A DNA stretch of 23,259 nucleotides from positions 1 through 23,259 of IMG/VR virus record IMGVR_UViG_3300028920_000275, one strand, 5' to 3'. Made by a program: the position numbers and the translations under genes. The notes under the pieces are model-generated. The model saw only the letters and a program-made list of their open reading frames with translations. It had not been told where the DNA came from and did no database searches. The stretch comes from a virus. Shown one piece after another: positions 1 to 6,785 of the stretch. Each line of letters begins with the position of its first letter. Position 1 is the stretch's first letter.

Positions 1-1593
1 AGAGTAATACCCGAACTCAGGATTTGCCCCGTTGGAAGTCATCGTATCAATATCCTCCTTTCGGTAGATGAGGTTTAAATCAAGAACGGCAGCACAAAAA
101 TCCCTGTTTTTGTCATCTCTGGGCCCCCGATATTCGTACCTGATCTTGTACAGCCCCTTGTCAAGGTAGCTTGGATCTTCCGGATCGCTTTCAATCTGCT
201 GAAAATGTTCCGGTCTCAGCCTTAACTTCACCCCTTCAGTAGTCAGCATCCCATCCTCTTCGATAAGAACCCATCCCTCAGCTTCCAGATCCTCCCGGCT
301 TTCACCTTTGGATTTCAAATGTCGCACTACAGCAGGGATCACGTCATCTTCGATCACGTACTGCCCCTGATGTTGGAACTTCGCCATTCCTTCCGCTTCA
401 TCTGTTTCAGTCGATGCTGTGGCATCATCCTCGCCACCATTGCCCTCGAGGAATTGAAGCGGCTGAAGTGTGTCGATCTCAATTTCAACAGGCCAGTCAT
501 TGATCCGGAATATCTCTTTAAGCTCGTCAAGGATAAGATTCTGCATTGGCACGATCACCATTTTATTGAACAGTAGACTTGAGCTTTCAAGTTCCTCGGC
601 ATTGTTACCAAGTCCGGTGCTTTCCCTGATCCCAAACAGTAGCGGAGATGTTACCCTGTGGGCAATCATAATATTTTGGTGAATCTCAGGCATGAGATCC
701 CTGAACCGCTTGTCGATATTTGCAGGCTCATAAGTATCGAATGCGACCTTTTGTTCCTGATTGTCATTATATACGAACACAATCTTGGATTGAGCTTTTC
801 CGGTGAACTTATCCATAAAGCCCATTTCAATTTTACGCTTCTGTTCCTGCGGTGGTTCTCCATTGAAGAATTGAACTACCGATGACGGGAAGAACCCATT
901 TTCAATATTATTCAGATGAAATTCACCGACCCTGTTATCCATCAAGATCCAGTTCATCCCGCCCACATATGAAGGTGTCGAATAATAGTATTGATTCGGC
1001 CTGTATTGCTTAACGAACAGCATCTGCTTGGGATCGCTTCTGTCCGTCATGCTGAACGCCTTGATTTTTTGAGGTTTAAACTTTTTCTTCCTGTATTGTT
1101 CCCAGTCCCAAGAAACATAGTAGTATTCGACTTCCTGTTCATCGTTGGCTTTTCCCGATCTTATCTGTTCAGCCGGAGTATGGTAAATCTCTGCGATCTT
1201 TGTCCTTGCATTGTTCCAGATCACTTGCCAACCGAAATAGCCATGCAGATATAAATCGAACGAAGTTCTGGCAATCAATTCATCCAGGGTCAGACCCTTC
1301 CTGTTCACTTTTTTCCTGAAGGTTTCAACCTCCACAATTTTCTGGTCAAAAGTCACACCCTCCCCGGCAATAAGCTGAACAATACCATTGGTCAAGGCGT
1401 TGTGCGTACTGCTTTGCAGCCACGCATTAATGAGCATTTGAGGGTAAAGATTGTCCTCTCCATAGATGACAAATTCCTCGTAAGGCTTTTCCACCACTAC
1501 GGGCAGATCCACTTCCCCAAATGTGTAGATGCTGATTCGGGGATCGTCCTTAGAGGTGTTCTTTATACTCACCCCGCTCCCTGTCTGTTCCAT
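1..1593 (-). CDS. Phage portal protein, 3' end beyond the window
   Basis: An uninterrupted frame of 531 codons runs from an ATG at 1593 to the left edge with no stop, so the C-terminus is missing. The protein starts MEQTGSGVSIKN. It has the portal-like N-terminal pattern IYGEDNLYPQMLINAWLQSS (about residues 43-62), a mid-region GYFGWQVIWNN, and the helix-rich stretch FGIRESTGLGNNAEELE followed by a long helix, as in portals of Bacteroidota phages. Portals form the dodecameric DNA gate at one capsid vertex and dock terminase. After about residue 395 an acidic linker leads to an extra domain containing YRGPRDDKNRDFC and IYRKEDIDTM, which resembles domains attached to minor head or head-morphogenesis proteins; the family of that part is inference. 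It overlaps the preceding gene by 44 bases. The portal call is firm, the nature of the C-terminal extension is not. Confidence 0.85.
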   Translation of the reverse strand, partial: MEQTGSGVSIKNTSKDDPRISIYTFGEVDLPVVVEKPYEEFVIYGEDNLYPQMLINAWLQSSTHNALTNGIVQLIAGEGVTFDQKIVEVETFRKKVNRKGLTLDELIARTSFDLYLHGYFGWQVIWNNARTKIAEIYHTPAEQIRSGKANDEQEVEYYYVSWDWEQYRKKKFKPQKIKAFSMTDRSDPKQMLFVKQYRPNQYYYSTPSYVGGMNWILMDNRVGEFHLNNIENGFFPSSVVQFFNGEPPQEQKRKIEMGFMDKFTGKAQSKIVFVYNDNQEQKVAFDTYEPANIDKRFRDLMPEIHQNIMIAHRVTSPLLFGIRESTGLGNNAEELESSSLLFNKMVIVPMQNLILDELKEIFRINDWPVEIEIDTLQPLQFLEGNGGEDDATASTETDEAEGMAKFQHQGQYVIEDDVIPAVVRHLKSKGESREDLEAEGWVLIEEDGMLTTEGVKLRLRPEHFQQIESDPEDPSYLDKGLYKIRYEYRGPRDDKNRDFCAAVLDLNLIYRKEDIDTMTSNGANPEFGYYS

Positions 1594-1909
1594 ACTCGGT
1601 TTTGGTTATCGGTGTATCAACGACCTGAAACAAGCCAGATTCGATTTCAACAGGATTCAACGGATCAATGACATTGAAAATCGTGTAATCGTACTGCCCT
1701 GTAAAGGCAAAGATGTTTGTAGGGATGTTAGCTATTGAAACGTAATTGCCGTACCCTGTTACATCCAATGCGGGTATAGCATAGGAATCCGTGTTATTGG
1801 TTCCCTTTCTTTTAAACCATAACGATAGAGCCGGGGGAGTTTCAGTTTCCTCCGACCCTAACGTCACGGTCAGGTTAAATGAGCCAAAAGATTGATCAAC
1901 GTAAAACAT
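1550..1909 (-). CDS. Small beta-rich virion-associated protein, unknown function
   Basis: This 119-aa protein begins MFYVDQSFGSFNLTV. Its first 90 residues alternate hydrophobic and polar positions (LSLWFKRKGTNNTD, YDYTIFNVIDPLNP) as in an immunoglobulin-like or jelly-roll beta sandwich. The last 20 residues are charged, but that part overlaps the portal start by 44 bases, so its sequence may be constrained by the overlap. The start ATG shares its A with the TAA of the upstream tail tube gene (TAATG), which argues for translational coupling and for this start. I do not recognise the family. The position between a tail-tube-like gene and the portal suggests a structural or connector role in the head-tail region, which is inference from context only. 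Confidence 0.7.
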   Translation of the reverse strand: MFYVDQSFGSFNLTVTLGSEETETPPALSLWFKRKGTNNTDSYAIPALDVTGYGNYVSIANIPTNIFAFTGQYDYTIFNVIDPLNPVEIESGLFQVVDTPITKTEYGTDRERGEYKEHL

Positions 1910-2460
1910 TAGTACGCTGGTGCTACAGTCACATTGGCAAAATTATCGAATGGGTCAGTGGTATAATCCTGCAGGAATATTGCGTAATCATTTTCCTCTG
2001 CAATAAATGAAAGATCAAGACCTTTCTTATCTCCCGCAGCCGTACCACTTGTTTCAGAACCGCCATTCACTGTACAGCCGTTATACCTTCCAAACAGCCG
2101 GATCTTATTCTGAAAATCCAATGAAAAGATCGCCCAACGACCAAGTTTCAAGTTATTCAGATCAGCCAGATCAGCGGGTTTGATTGCAAACAACGTCAGG
2201 GTAAGGGTTTGCTGTACGAATACAGTCCCGTTTTCCTGACTGGCGTTTACCGCCTGTTCGAACATCCCCACGTTATCAGCCATCTCGAACCTGAAAACAT
2301 CAATTGGATCAGCTCCAAGGTCGGTGATCTCTCCACCACTTTCAACAACCCCGGTCAATGCCCGGAAATCATTCAGCTTGGCAAAGAACAGCGTTTTAAT
2401 ACCTGCACGACCAACGAGACATTCGTCAAGTAGTCGTCCATTTGTTAAGTCGCAAGCCAT
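1909..2460 (-). CDS. Probable major tail tube protein
   Basis: The 183-aa product begins MACDLTNGRLLDECLVGRAG and has the beta-rich character of siphovirus tail tube subunits. The start with a short Cys-containing segment (CDLTNGRLLDEC), the middle (TLTLFAIKPADLADLNNLKLG) and a late Gly/Thr-rich loop followed by GDKKGLDLSFIAEEND match the pattern I recall for tail tube proteins of Bacteroidota phages. Such subunits stack in hexameric rings around the tape measure protein. The gene lies 77 bases downstream of the capsid gene, behind a possible attenuator hairpin, and ends in a TAATG overlap with the next gene. An alternative is a capsid-associated or head-tail joining protein, since it sits in the head block rather than beside the tail genes. 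Confidence 0.55.
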   Translation of the reverse strand: MACDLTNGRLLDECLVGRAGIKTLFFAKLNDFRALTGVVESGGEITDLGADPIDVFRFEMADNVGMFEQAVNASQENGTVFVQQTLTLTLFAIKPADLADLNNLKLGRWAIFSLDFQNKIRLFGRYNGCTVNGGSETSGTAAGDKKGLDLSFIAEENDYAIFLQDYTTDPFDNFANVTVAPAY

Positions 2461-2492
2461 GTTATTATGGTTTTAAAATGAATGAAAAGGGT

Positions 2493-2523
2493 GGGAGGTT
2501 TTTTATGGGATCTCATACCCCCC
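2493..2523 (-). terminator. Possible attenuator hairpin after the capsid gene
   Basis: In the RNA sense, GGGGGGU (2523-2517) can pair with ACCUCCC (2499-2493), seven pairs including one G.U, around a 17-base loop that may hold a further short AUG/CAU pairing. The sequence continues ACCCUUUUCAUUC, so only a short U run follows. It lies in the 77-base gap between the capsid stop and the tail tube start. Partial terminators after capsid genes are common, but this one is weak. Confidence 0.3.
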
Positions 2524-2537
2524 GAACCCCTTATCAA

Positions 2538-3467
2538 TTACGGTCCGTCATGCAGAGCGATTTCTTCAGGCCATCCCATCTCGACCCCAATAACTGAATA
2601 GGCACGGAAACGAACATTATCGCTGAGATCAACGTCAGCCATATCCTTCAGGATAACTTCGTTGTAATTGCTTACGGATTCCGTTCCTACGTACAGGTTG
2701 CTCTTATGGGACAGTACAATCTCATGGGTATTCAGCCCCGGAGCAATCGCCATCGGAATGCCCACATAATTCAGGGGCTTATCACCGGCTTGGTACTGAT
2801 CCATGAACCCTTGGTTAGCCAGAGCCTGCTTATAGGCAGCAGCCACATTCGGTGCAACCCAATACATCAGGTCAGGGGCATCGAACCAGGGCTCCGGTGC
2901 AGCAATGTCGTACAGGTCTGCCAGATCCTGAACAACGGTTGTGGAATCCACCACTGAAGGTGTGGTCTGCTGTCCACCCGGAACATCAGCCAGCATTTTC
3001 TTCATTAAACCGTCAATCAGATTGTACGACACGGCAAGTGTATCACCACGCCACATCAGAAATTCGATTTCCCTTCCAACGTGTCCGAGGATCTCCTTGA
3101 TCACGCTGTCGATCACATCCTGAGCCAATTGACGGTTCGCACCTGTTCCCATTCGAACGCTCGACCAATCAACGTGCTTGAAGTCAGCTTTACACATTTG
3201 AAGATTGACCTCGAACGGCTCTACGTCAAGGCTCCTTTCATCAATGTCCACCGTGCCGACGGGGGTGAAATCGCAGGTTGGTACCGCAATCAGATCGGTG
3301 GCTGCAAGCCTGCGAATTTTATAGGACTTATTTACATCGTCCTTGATGGTAATATTCCCGTCCCCAATTGTCTTGGCTCCGAAGAACATTTTATTGATCA
3401 ACTCCGTAGCGGCCTCGCCGATATATGAAGTCGTCAAATTCAGTGTAGTTGCAAATTTGTAACGCAT
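2538..3467 (-). CDS. Major capsid protein
   Basis: The 309-aa product begins MRYKFATTLNLTTSYIGEAA. Its size, its lack of signal peptide or membrane segment, and its position 11 bases after a protease/scaffold gene fit a major head protein of HK97-like fold. Visible features are a central helical segment (NRQLAQDVIDSVIKEILGHV, about residues 111-130) like the spine helix region, a polypeptide of mixed strands after it, and a C-terminal part (SHKSNLYVGTESVSNYNEVI, about residues 253-272) of the kind found in the peripheral domain. There is no long N-terminal delta-like coiled coil, consistent with the scaffold being carried by the upstream protease protein. It would build the icosahedral shell. 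The family is inferred from context and general character; no catalytic motif is expected. Confidence 0.8.
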   Translation of the reverse strand: MRYKFATTLNLTTSYIGEAATELINKMFFGAKTIGDGNITIKDDVNKSYKIRRLAATDLIAVPTCDFTPVGTVDIDERSLDVEPFEVNLQMCKADFKHVDWSSVRMGTGANRQLAQDVIDSVIKEILGHVGREIEFLMWRGDTLAVSYNLIDGLMKKMLADVPGGQQTTPSVVDSTTVVQDLADLYDIAAPEPWFDAPDLMYWVAPNVAAAYKQALANQGFMDQYQAGDKPLNYVGIPMAIAPGLNTHEIVLSHKSNLYVGTESVSNYNEVILKDMADVDLSDNVRFRAYSVIGVEMGWPEEIALHDGP

Positions 3468-3478
3468 TTTAGTAGAAT

Positions 3479-4852
3479 TTAAGGTTTAGACTTTTCCTTT
3501 GCCTCCGACACAAATCGGCTGAGACCCTGAACAATGGCTTTCTTTTCTCCACCATCCGGAACCTCGTCTTTGTGGTTTGCACCGGGAAGGTTCAACTCCG
3601 TTCTGAGGGATTTGGTTACAGCCTTGATCTGGCTGTTGAAATCCTGCTTTAGTTCAGCCTTGAATGAAGCAATGATTTCTGCAATACCATCGATCAGTTT
3701 ATCAAGCTGCTCGGCTTTCAGACCTCCGTCATCATGTTCCATGTCTTCGGTGTCCTCTGTGGCAGCTCTCAGATCACCGACCACACCTTCTTCGGCAACA
3801 ACGAGAATGTTTCCGTCTGACAGAACATATTCGCCTGTCGGTACAGGAACTTCCTCGCCATCCACAGTGTGAGTGATAGCTGCGCCAACCTCCAGAACTT
3901 CACCAGGGAAGTTAATTGTGACGGCAGTTCCTTCGGCATCCTGAGCTTCAATGCTACCGAATTTCTCGGCTCCGCTTTCTTCTCCCTGATCCTCCGGCTC
4001 TCCCTGCTTTGGAAGCGAAAACTCTCCGGCTTCCTGAATGAGAACGATCTTGCTGTCGCTGTCAAGTTGGATCTTGCTCCCATTTTCCAGAACATATTCA
4101 CCCGACTGGATTGGGTACTCGCTTCCATCCTCATAAACTCCAACAACCTGATCGCCCACGGCAAAGGTTTCATTTTTTACTTCGATTTCCCATTTCGAGA
4201 TCTGGCTGATTTTAGCCATCCTCTGACGGACAGCTTCAGCCTGTTCCTCGCTGAACAAGCCCCTGATCTTATCAAGGTATTTGTCCAATGTTGTTTTTTT
4301 CATCTGTTTGGATTGTTTGATTAATTCCTGAGTGAATACTCCCTCGACAGAAAACCCAGAAACAGATTTCTCCTTTACCAAAGCCCACACATCATCGTTT
4401 AGAACCTTCACCTTCACGAACCATGATCCCACTGGTAGGTCGAACCCGTAAAGAGCAGATTTATCCTTTTCAGGATCTTCCACAATCCACGATTCGACAA
4501 CCGAAAGGTCGTTCAGTGTCGCCTCATGCTCCAACGTCATGCTGTTTTGTTTGCCTTGTAATAGAAACCTTTCAGATAATTCCCGAATGGTATCCTCCTT
4601 GAAAAAGACGAAAAATTCCTCGCCCTCGTCATTGACCCGATAGATCAATTTATCCGGCACCATTGCCGGACCTGCCAAGATTCGCTGTTCCTTATCAATC
4701 GTTTTGAACATGAACCGAGGATCGGGTTTCATTTTTTGACCCTCTGAAAAGGCGATCCATGTCTGCTCGATTGCAGGGTGTTTGACCAGTGAAATGGCTG
4801 TAATACCCTCGCCAGTCTTGGCTTCCTGTAGCTTGAGTTCGATAATTTTCAT
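3479..4852 (-). CDS. XkdF-like prohead protease fused to a scaffold-like C-terminus
   Basis: The 457-aa product begins MKIIELKLQEAKTGEGITAI and contains the order of motifs typical of the XkdF-like (S78_2) prohead serine protease: VKHPAIEQTWIAFSE (about residues 23-37), LAGPAMVPDKLIYR (59-72), FFVFFKEDTIRELSERFL, LEHEA with a candidate catalytic His109, VGSWFVKVKV, and SVSGFSVEGVF with a candidate catalytic Ser168. The protease matures the capsid by cutting the scaffold and itself. From about residue 180 it changes to an acidic low-complexity part (about 220-370, with repeated GEYVLENG / GEYVLSDG units) and a helical stretch (about 375-455) that could act as the scaffold domain. It starts 10-17 bases after a promoter box and opens the head block, directly before the capsid gene. 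Confidence 0.8.
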   Translation of the reverse strand: MKIIELKLQEAKTGEGITAISLVKHPAIEQTWIAFSEGQKMKPDPRFMFKTIDKEQRILAGPAMVPDKLIYRVNDEGEEFFVFFKEDTIRELSERFLLQGKQNSMTLEHEATLNDLSVVESWIVEDPEKDKSALYGFDLPVGSWFVKVKVLNDDVWALVKEKSVSGFSVEGVFTQELIKQSKQMKKTTLDKYLDKIRGLFSEEQAEAVRQRMAKISQISKWEIEVKNETFAVGDQVVGVYEDGSEYPIQSGEYVLENGSKIQLDSDSKIVLIQEAGEFSLPKQGEPEDQGEESGAEKFGSIEAQDAEGTAVTINFPGEVLEVGAAITHTVDGEEVPVPTGEYVLSDGNILVVAEEGVVGDLRAATEDTEDMEHDDGGLKAEQLDKLIDGIAEIIASFKAELKQDFNSQIKAVTKSLRTELNLPGANHKDEVPDGGEKKAIVQGLSRFVSEAKEKSKP

Positions 4853-4868
4853 CTGGTATCGGTTTTCA

Positions 4869-4899
4869 CAAAGTTAGGTTACGTATTTTTCACTTAAAA
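4869..4899 (-). promoter_or_regulatory. Bacteroidota-type promoter of the head block
   Basis: On the minus strand a perfect -7 box TAACTTTG (4876-4869) follows a TTTT -33 element (4899-4896) at exactly 19 bases, against a consensus of TTTG-N19-TAnnTTTG. The protease ATG at 4852 would sit only about 10 bases after the expected transcription start. The surrounding 4861-4904 segment is 32/44 identical, without gaps, to 16681-16724 in front of the fibre cassette. Confidence 0.75.
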
Positions 4900-5027
4900 A
4901 CACAACGGTTCACATTTGATCGAAAACGTCAAAGATCTGCCGAGATTTCCATTCAACGCCCTTTCATGTATGTTTGTATCACCGTTATATAGATCCATCG
5001 ACTTCCTGATAATCAATAAGTTAGAAC

Positions 5028-5043
5028 CGTGTTAAAGAACACG
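5028..5043 (-). terminator. Hairpin directly after the tape measure stop
   Basis: The sequence CGTGTTCTTTAACACG on the minus strand forms a perfect 6-bp stem with a CTTT loop, beginning at the base after the TAA of the tape measure gene. There is no following U run, so it could be an RNA-stabilising 3' end or a weak terminator separating the tail block from the head block promoter downstream. The palindrome is seen directly; the role is inference. Confidence 0.3.
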
Positions 5044-6660
5044 TTATAAAGTTACGTCCTCCATCCTCTTTCGCTCGATTTCTTGCTCTGCCGTTACATC
5101 GCTCGACACGACATACGTTTTTACGGCTCCCCTTGTCGTGCTGTCCTGAATGATTGAAACCTGTTGCGGTATGCCTTGATCAGCGTTCATCAGATCAGCC
5201 ATGTTCACATTTCCCTGTGGTTGAGCCAATGATACAGAAGGAGTTGCCGGACTCGCTGCCCCTGTCGGATCGGGTGTTTGGATAATCTTGCGGACGTTTG
5301 CCATTCCAACAGCCAAAGCAGCAGCTGCCGCTATTGGTGCCAGAACAGAACCCACCACCGGGATGCCGATTGCTGATTTATAAGCACTCATGGCTGACAG
5401 AATAGCTGTCCTCGTAGCATCTGCAACCTGAACACCTTTGGCAATCCTTGATCCTTCGCCCAAAAAACCAAGCAAAGCCGTTACCGTGTTGGCATAGATT
5501 CCTTCCTTTACAGCAGCCAGTCTCTGTTCATTTTCTATCTGAGTCTGGATAAGTTGCTCTTCGTAATCGAACCTGTCCTGAGCATTTTTGATCAGTGCTT
5601 CGTTATTTGCCTTGTCAATAGCTTCAGCCTGAGTTGCGAAATCCTTTTGGAGATCAAGCATTGATTTCTCGAACTCCTCTTCCAGAAGCAATTCGAGTTC
5701 CATTTCCTCTTTTCTGGCATCAGACTTGGCTTTTGCCTCCGCTTCAAGTGCTTTCTGTTTCTCCGCTTCCTCCCTTGCTTTCTCACTGGCTGCAGCAGTT
5801 GCAGCTGCCCTCGCTGCATTGTCCAATTCGTTCAGCCTGTTTTTAAGTTCCCTCTGTTTTGCCAGTGACTGAGTTTGCAGATCAATCAGCTTCGCTTCCT
5901 CTTCCGCTACCGCTCTGAGTTGTTCCCTTGTCCTCAATTCCTCCGGTGTATTGGCAATCGCTTGCCTTGCAATCGCAAGCCTCTGTTCCTGAAGAACAAT
6001 ATTGTCTGCAAGAATCTCTTTTTCTATTCTGTCGGCCTCAATGATCGCTGCCCGTCTTTCATCAAAGCTCTTTGTTAGATCTCTGGTCAAAAAGATCAGT
6101 TCTTCAATCTGTTGCCTACGAGTCGAATTGGCAACGATGTTATCTGTTTCAGCTTCAAACAGCCTCCTTTGCATGGCTTCAAATTCCCGTGCAGCTGCCG
6201 TTGCTTCCCTGATCTCATCACCGACACCCTTCACCGCATCTCCCATTTCCTGGAACCCTTCCTTGAATTTTCCAGTGAAGATCTTTCCAAGTGCTTTAAA
6301 TATGTTCGCTGCCCTCGCTACGATAACATCCATTGCAGCGCTCAGTGAAGCCATGATATCGTTTAATTTATCAGCCCCTGCCTGAGTCTTCGAGAAAGCC
6401 TTAACTAATCCGGCAAAAGCAGCCACAATAGCTGCTATCACCGCCACGATAGGATTTGCCAGAAGTGCCTTAAATGCTTTCGATACAGCACCGATGCCCT
6501 GTTTCACTTTCCCCAACGGCCCCGGCACACCGTCAAGCTGTTGTTCCAATCCACCAGTCGATTTGGCAACCTTGTCGGTGGATTCCGCTAACTGTTCAAG
6601 GCTTTCCTCTGCCCCTTCAGTCCGGATGTCGATAGTTTTTACAACGGTTTCCTCGGCCAT
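5044..6660 (-). CDS. Tail tape measure protein (short)
   Basis: This 538-aa product is Ala-, Glu- and Lys-rich and largely helical. It has a hydrophobic segment at about residues 64-90 (ALLANPIVAVIAAIVAAFAG), a long coiled-coil region at about 160-390 rich in EE, KA and RR pairs, and a second hydrophobic glycine/alanine-rich segment near 415-460 (IPVVGSVLAPIAAAAALAVG). These are the marks of tape measure proteins, which set tail length and take part in DNA passage through the host envelope. With about 1.5 angstroms of tail per residue, as known for siphoviruses, a tail tube of roughly 80 nm is expected. It lies downstream of the chaperone and the tail-tip genes, the reverse of the usual tape-measure-then-tip order. 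Its start overlaps the end of a 48-aa gene by 22 bases. Confidence 0.8.
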   Translation of the reverse strand: MAEETVVKTIDIRTEGAEESLEQLAESTDKVAKSTGGLEQQLDGVPGPLGKVKQGIGAVSKAFKALLANPIVAVIAAIVAAFAGLVKAFSKTQAGADKLNDIMASLSAAMDVIVARAANIFKALGKIFTGKFKEGFQEMGDAVKGVGDEIREATAAAREFEAMQRRLFEAETDNIVANSTRRQQIEELIFLTRDLTKSFDERRAAIIEADRIEKEILADNIVLQEQRLAIARQAIANTPEELRTREQLRAVAEEEAKLIDLQTQSLAKQRELKNRLNELDNAARAAATAAASEKAREEAEKQKALEAEAKAKSDARKEEMELELLLEEEFEKSMLDLQKDFATQAEAIDKANNEALIKNAQDRFDYEEQLIQTQIENEQRLAAVKEGIYANTVTALLGFLGEGSRIAKGVQVADATRTAILSAMSAYKSAIGIPVVGSVLAPIAAAAALAVGMANVRKIIQTPDPTGAASPATPSVSLAQPQGNVNMADLMNADQGIPQQVSIIQDSTTRGAVKTYVVSSDVTAEQEIERKRMEDVTL

Positions 6661-6785
6661 TTTATAGCTTGTTTAACACGGCTTGGCAACCTGTGATCAT
6701 GAGCATCCAGATGCTTCTGGTTTCCTGATCTCATGGCAACCACAATGTGCCGTAGATTCTTAAATACTATTTCTTCGAATGTCAT
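6639..6785 (-). CDS. Small 48-aa protein bridging tail-tip and tape measure genes
   Basis: The 121-base gap between two large tail genes is filled by one frame of 48 codons starting MTFEEIVFKNLRHIVVAMRS and ending AIKWPRKPL. Its ATG at 6785 overlaps the upstream TGA as ATGA, and its TAA at 6639 lies 22 bases inside the tape measure gene, so it joins its neighbours without a gap. The product is basic, with an N-terminal amphipathic helix and several His residues in LDAHDHRLPSR. I recognise no family. The overlaps at both ends are the main reason to believe it is real. A role in tail assembly is only a guess from position, and chance occurrence of a frame this short cannot be excluded. Confidence 0.5.
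   Translation of the reverse strand: MTFEEIVFKNLRHIVVAMRSGNQKHLDAHDHRLPSRVKQAIKWPRKPL

Noticed and set aside
319-1671. Several plus-strand frames of 60-90 codons at the left end
   Set aside because: They lie opposite a 531-codon portal frame with clear protein character; none has a family likeness.
3769-4173. A 134-codon minus-strand frame inside the protease/scaffold gene
   Set aside because: Composition rich in Arg, Ser and Phe without any family likeness; it is the alternative frame of a gene with clear protease motifs.
4894-4998. A 34-codon frame (MDLYNGDTNIHERALNGNLG...) in the 191-base gap before the protease gene, with AGGAAG three bases from its ATG
   Set aside because: It stops inside the -33 element of the head promoter, does not overlap either neighbour, and has no recognisable family. 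Kept only as a remote possibility.
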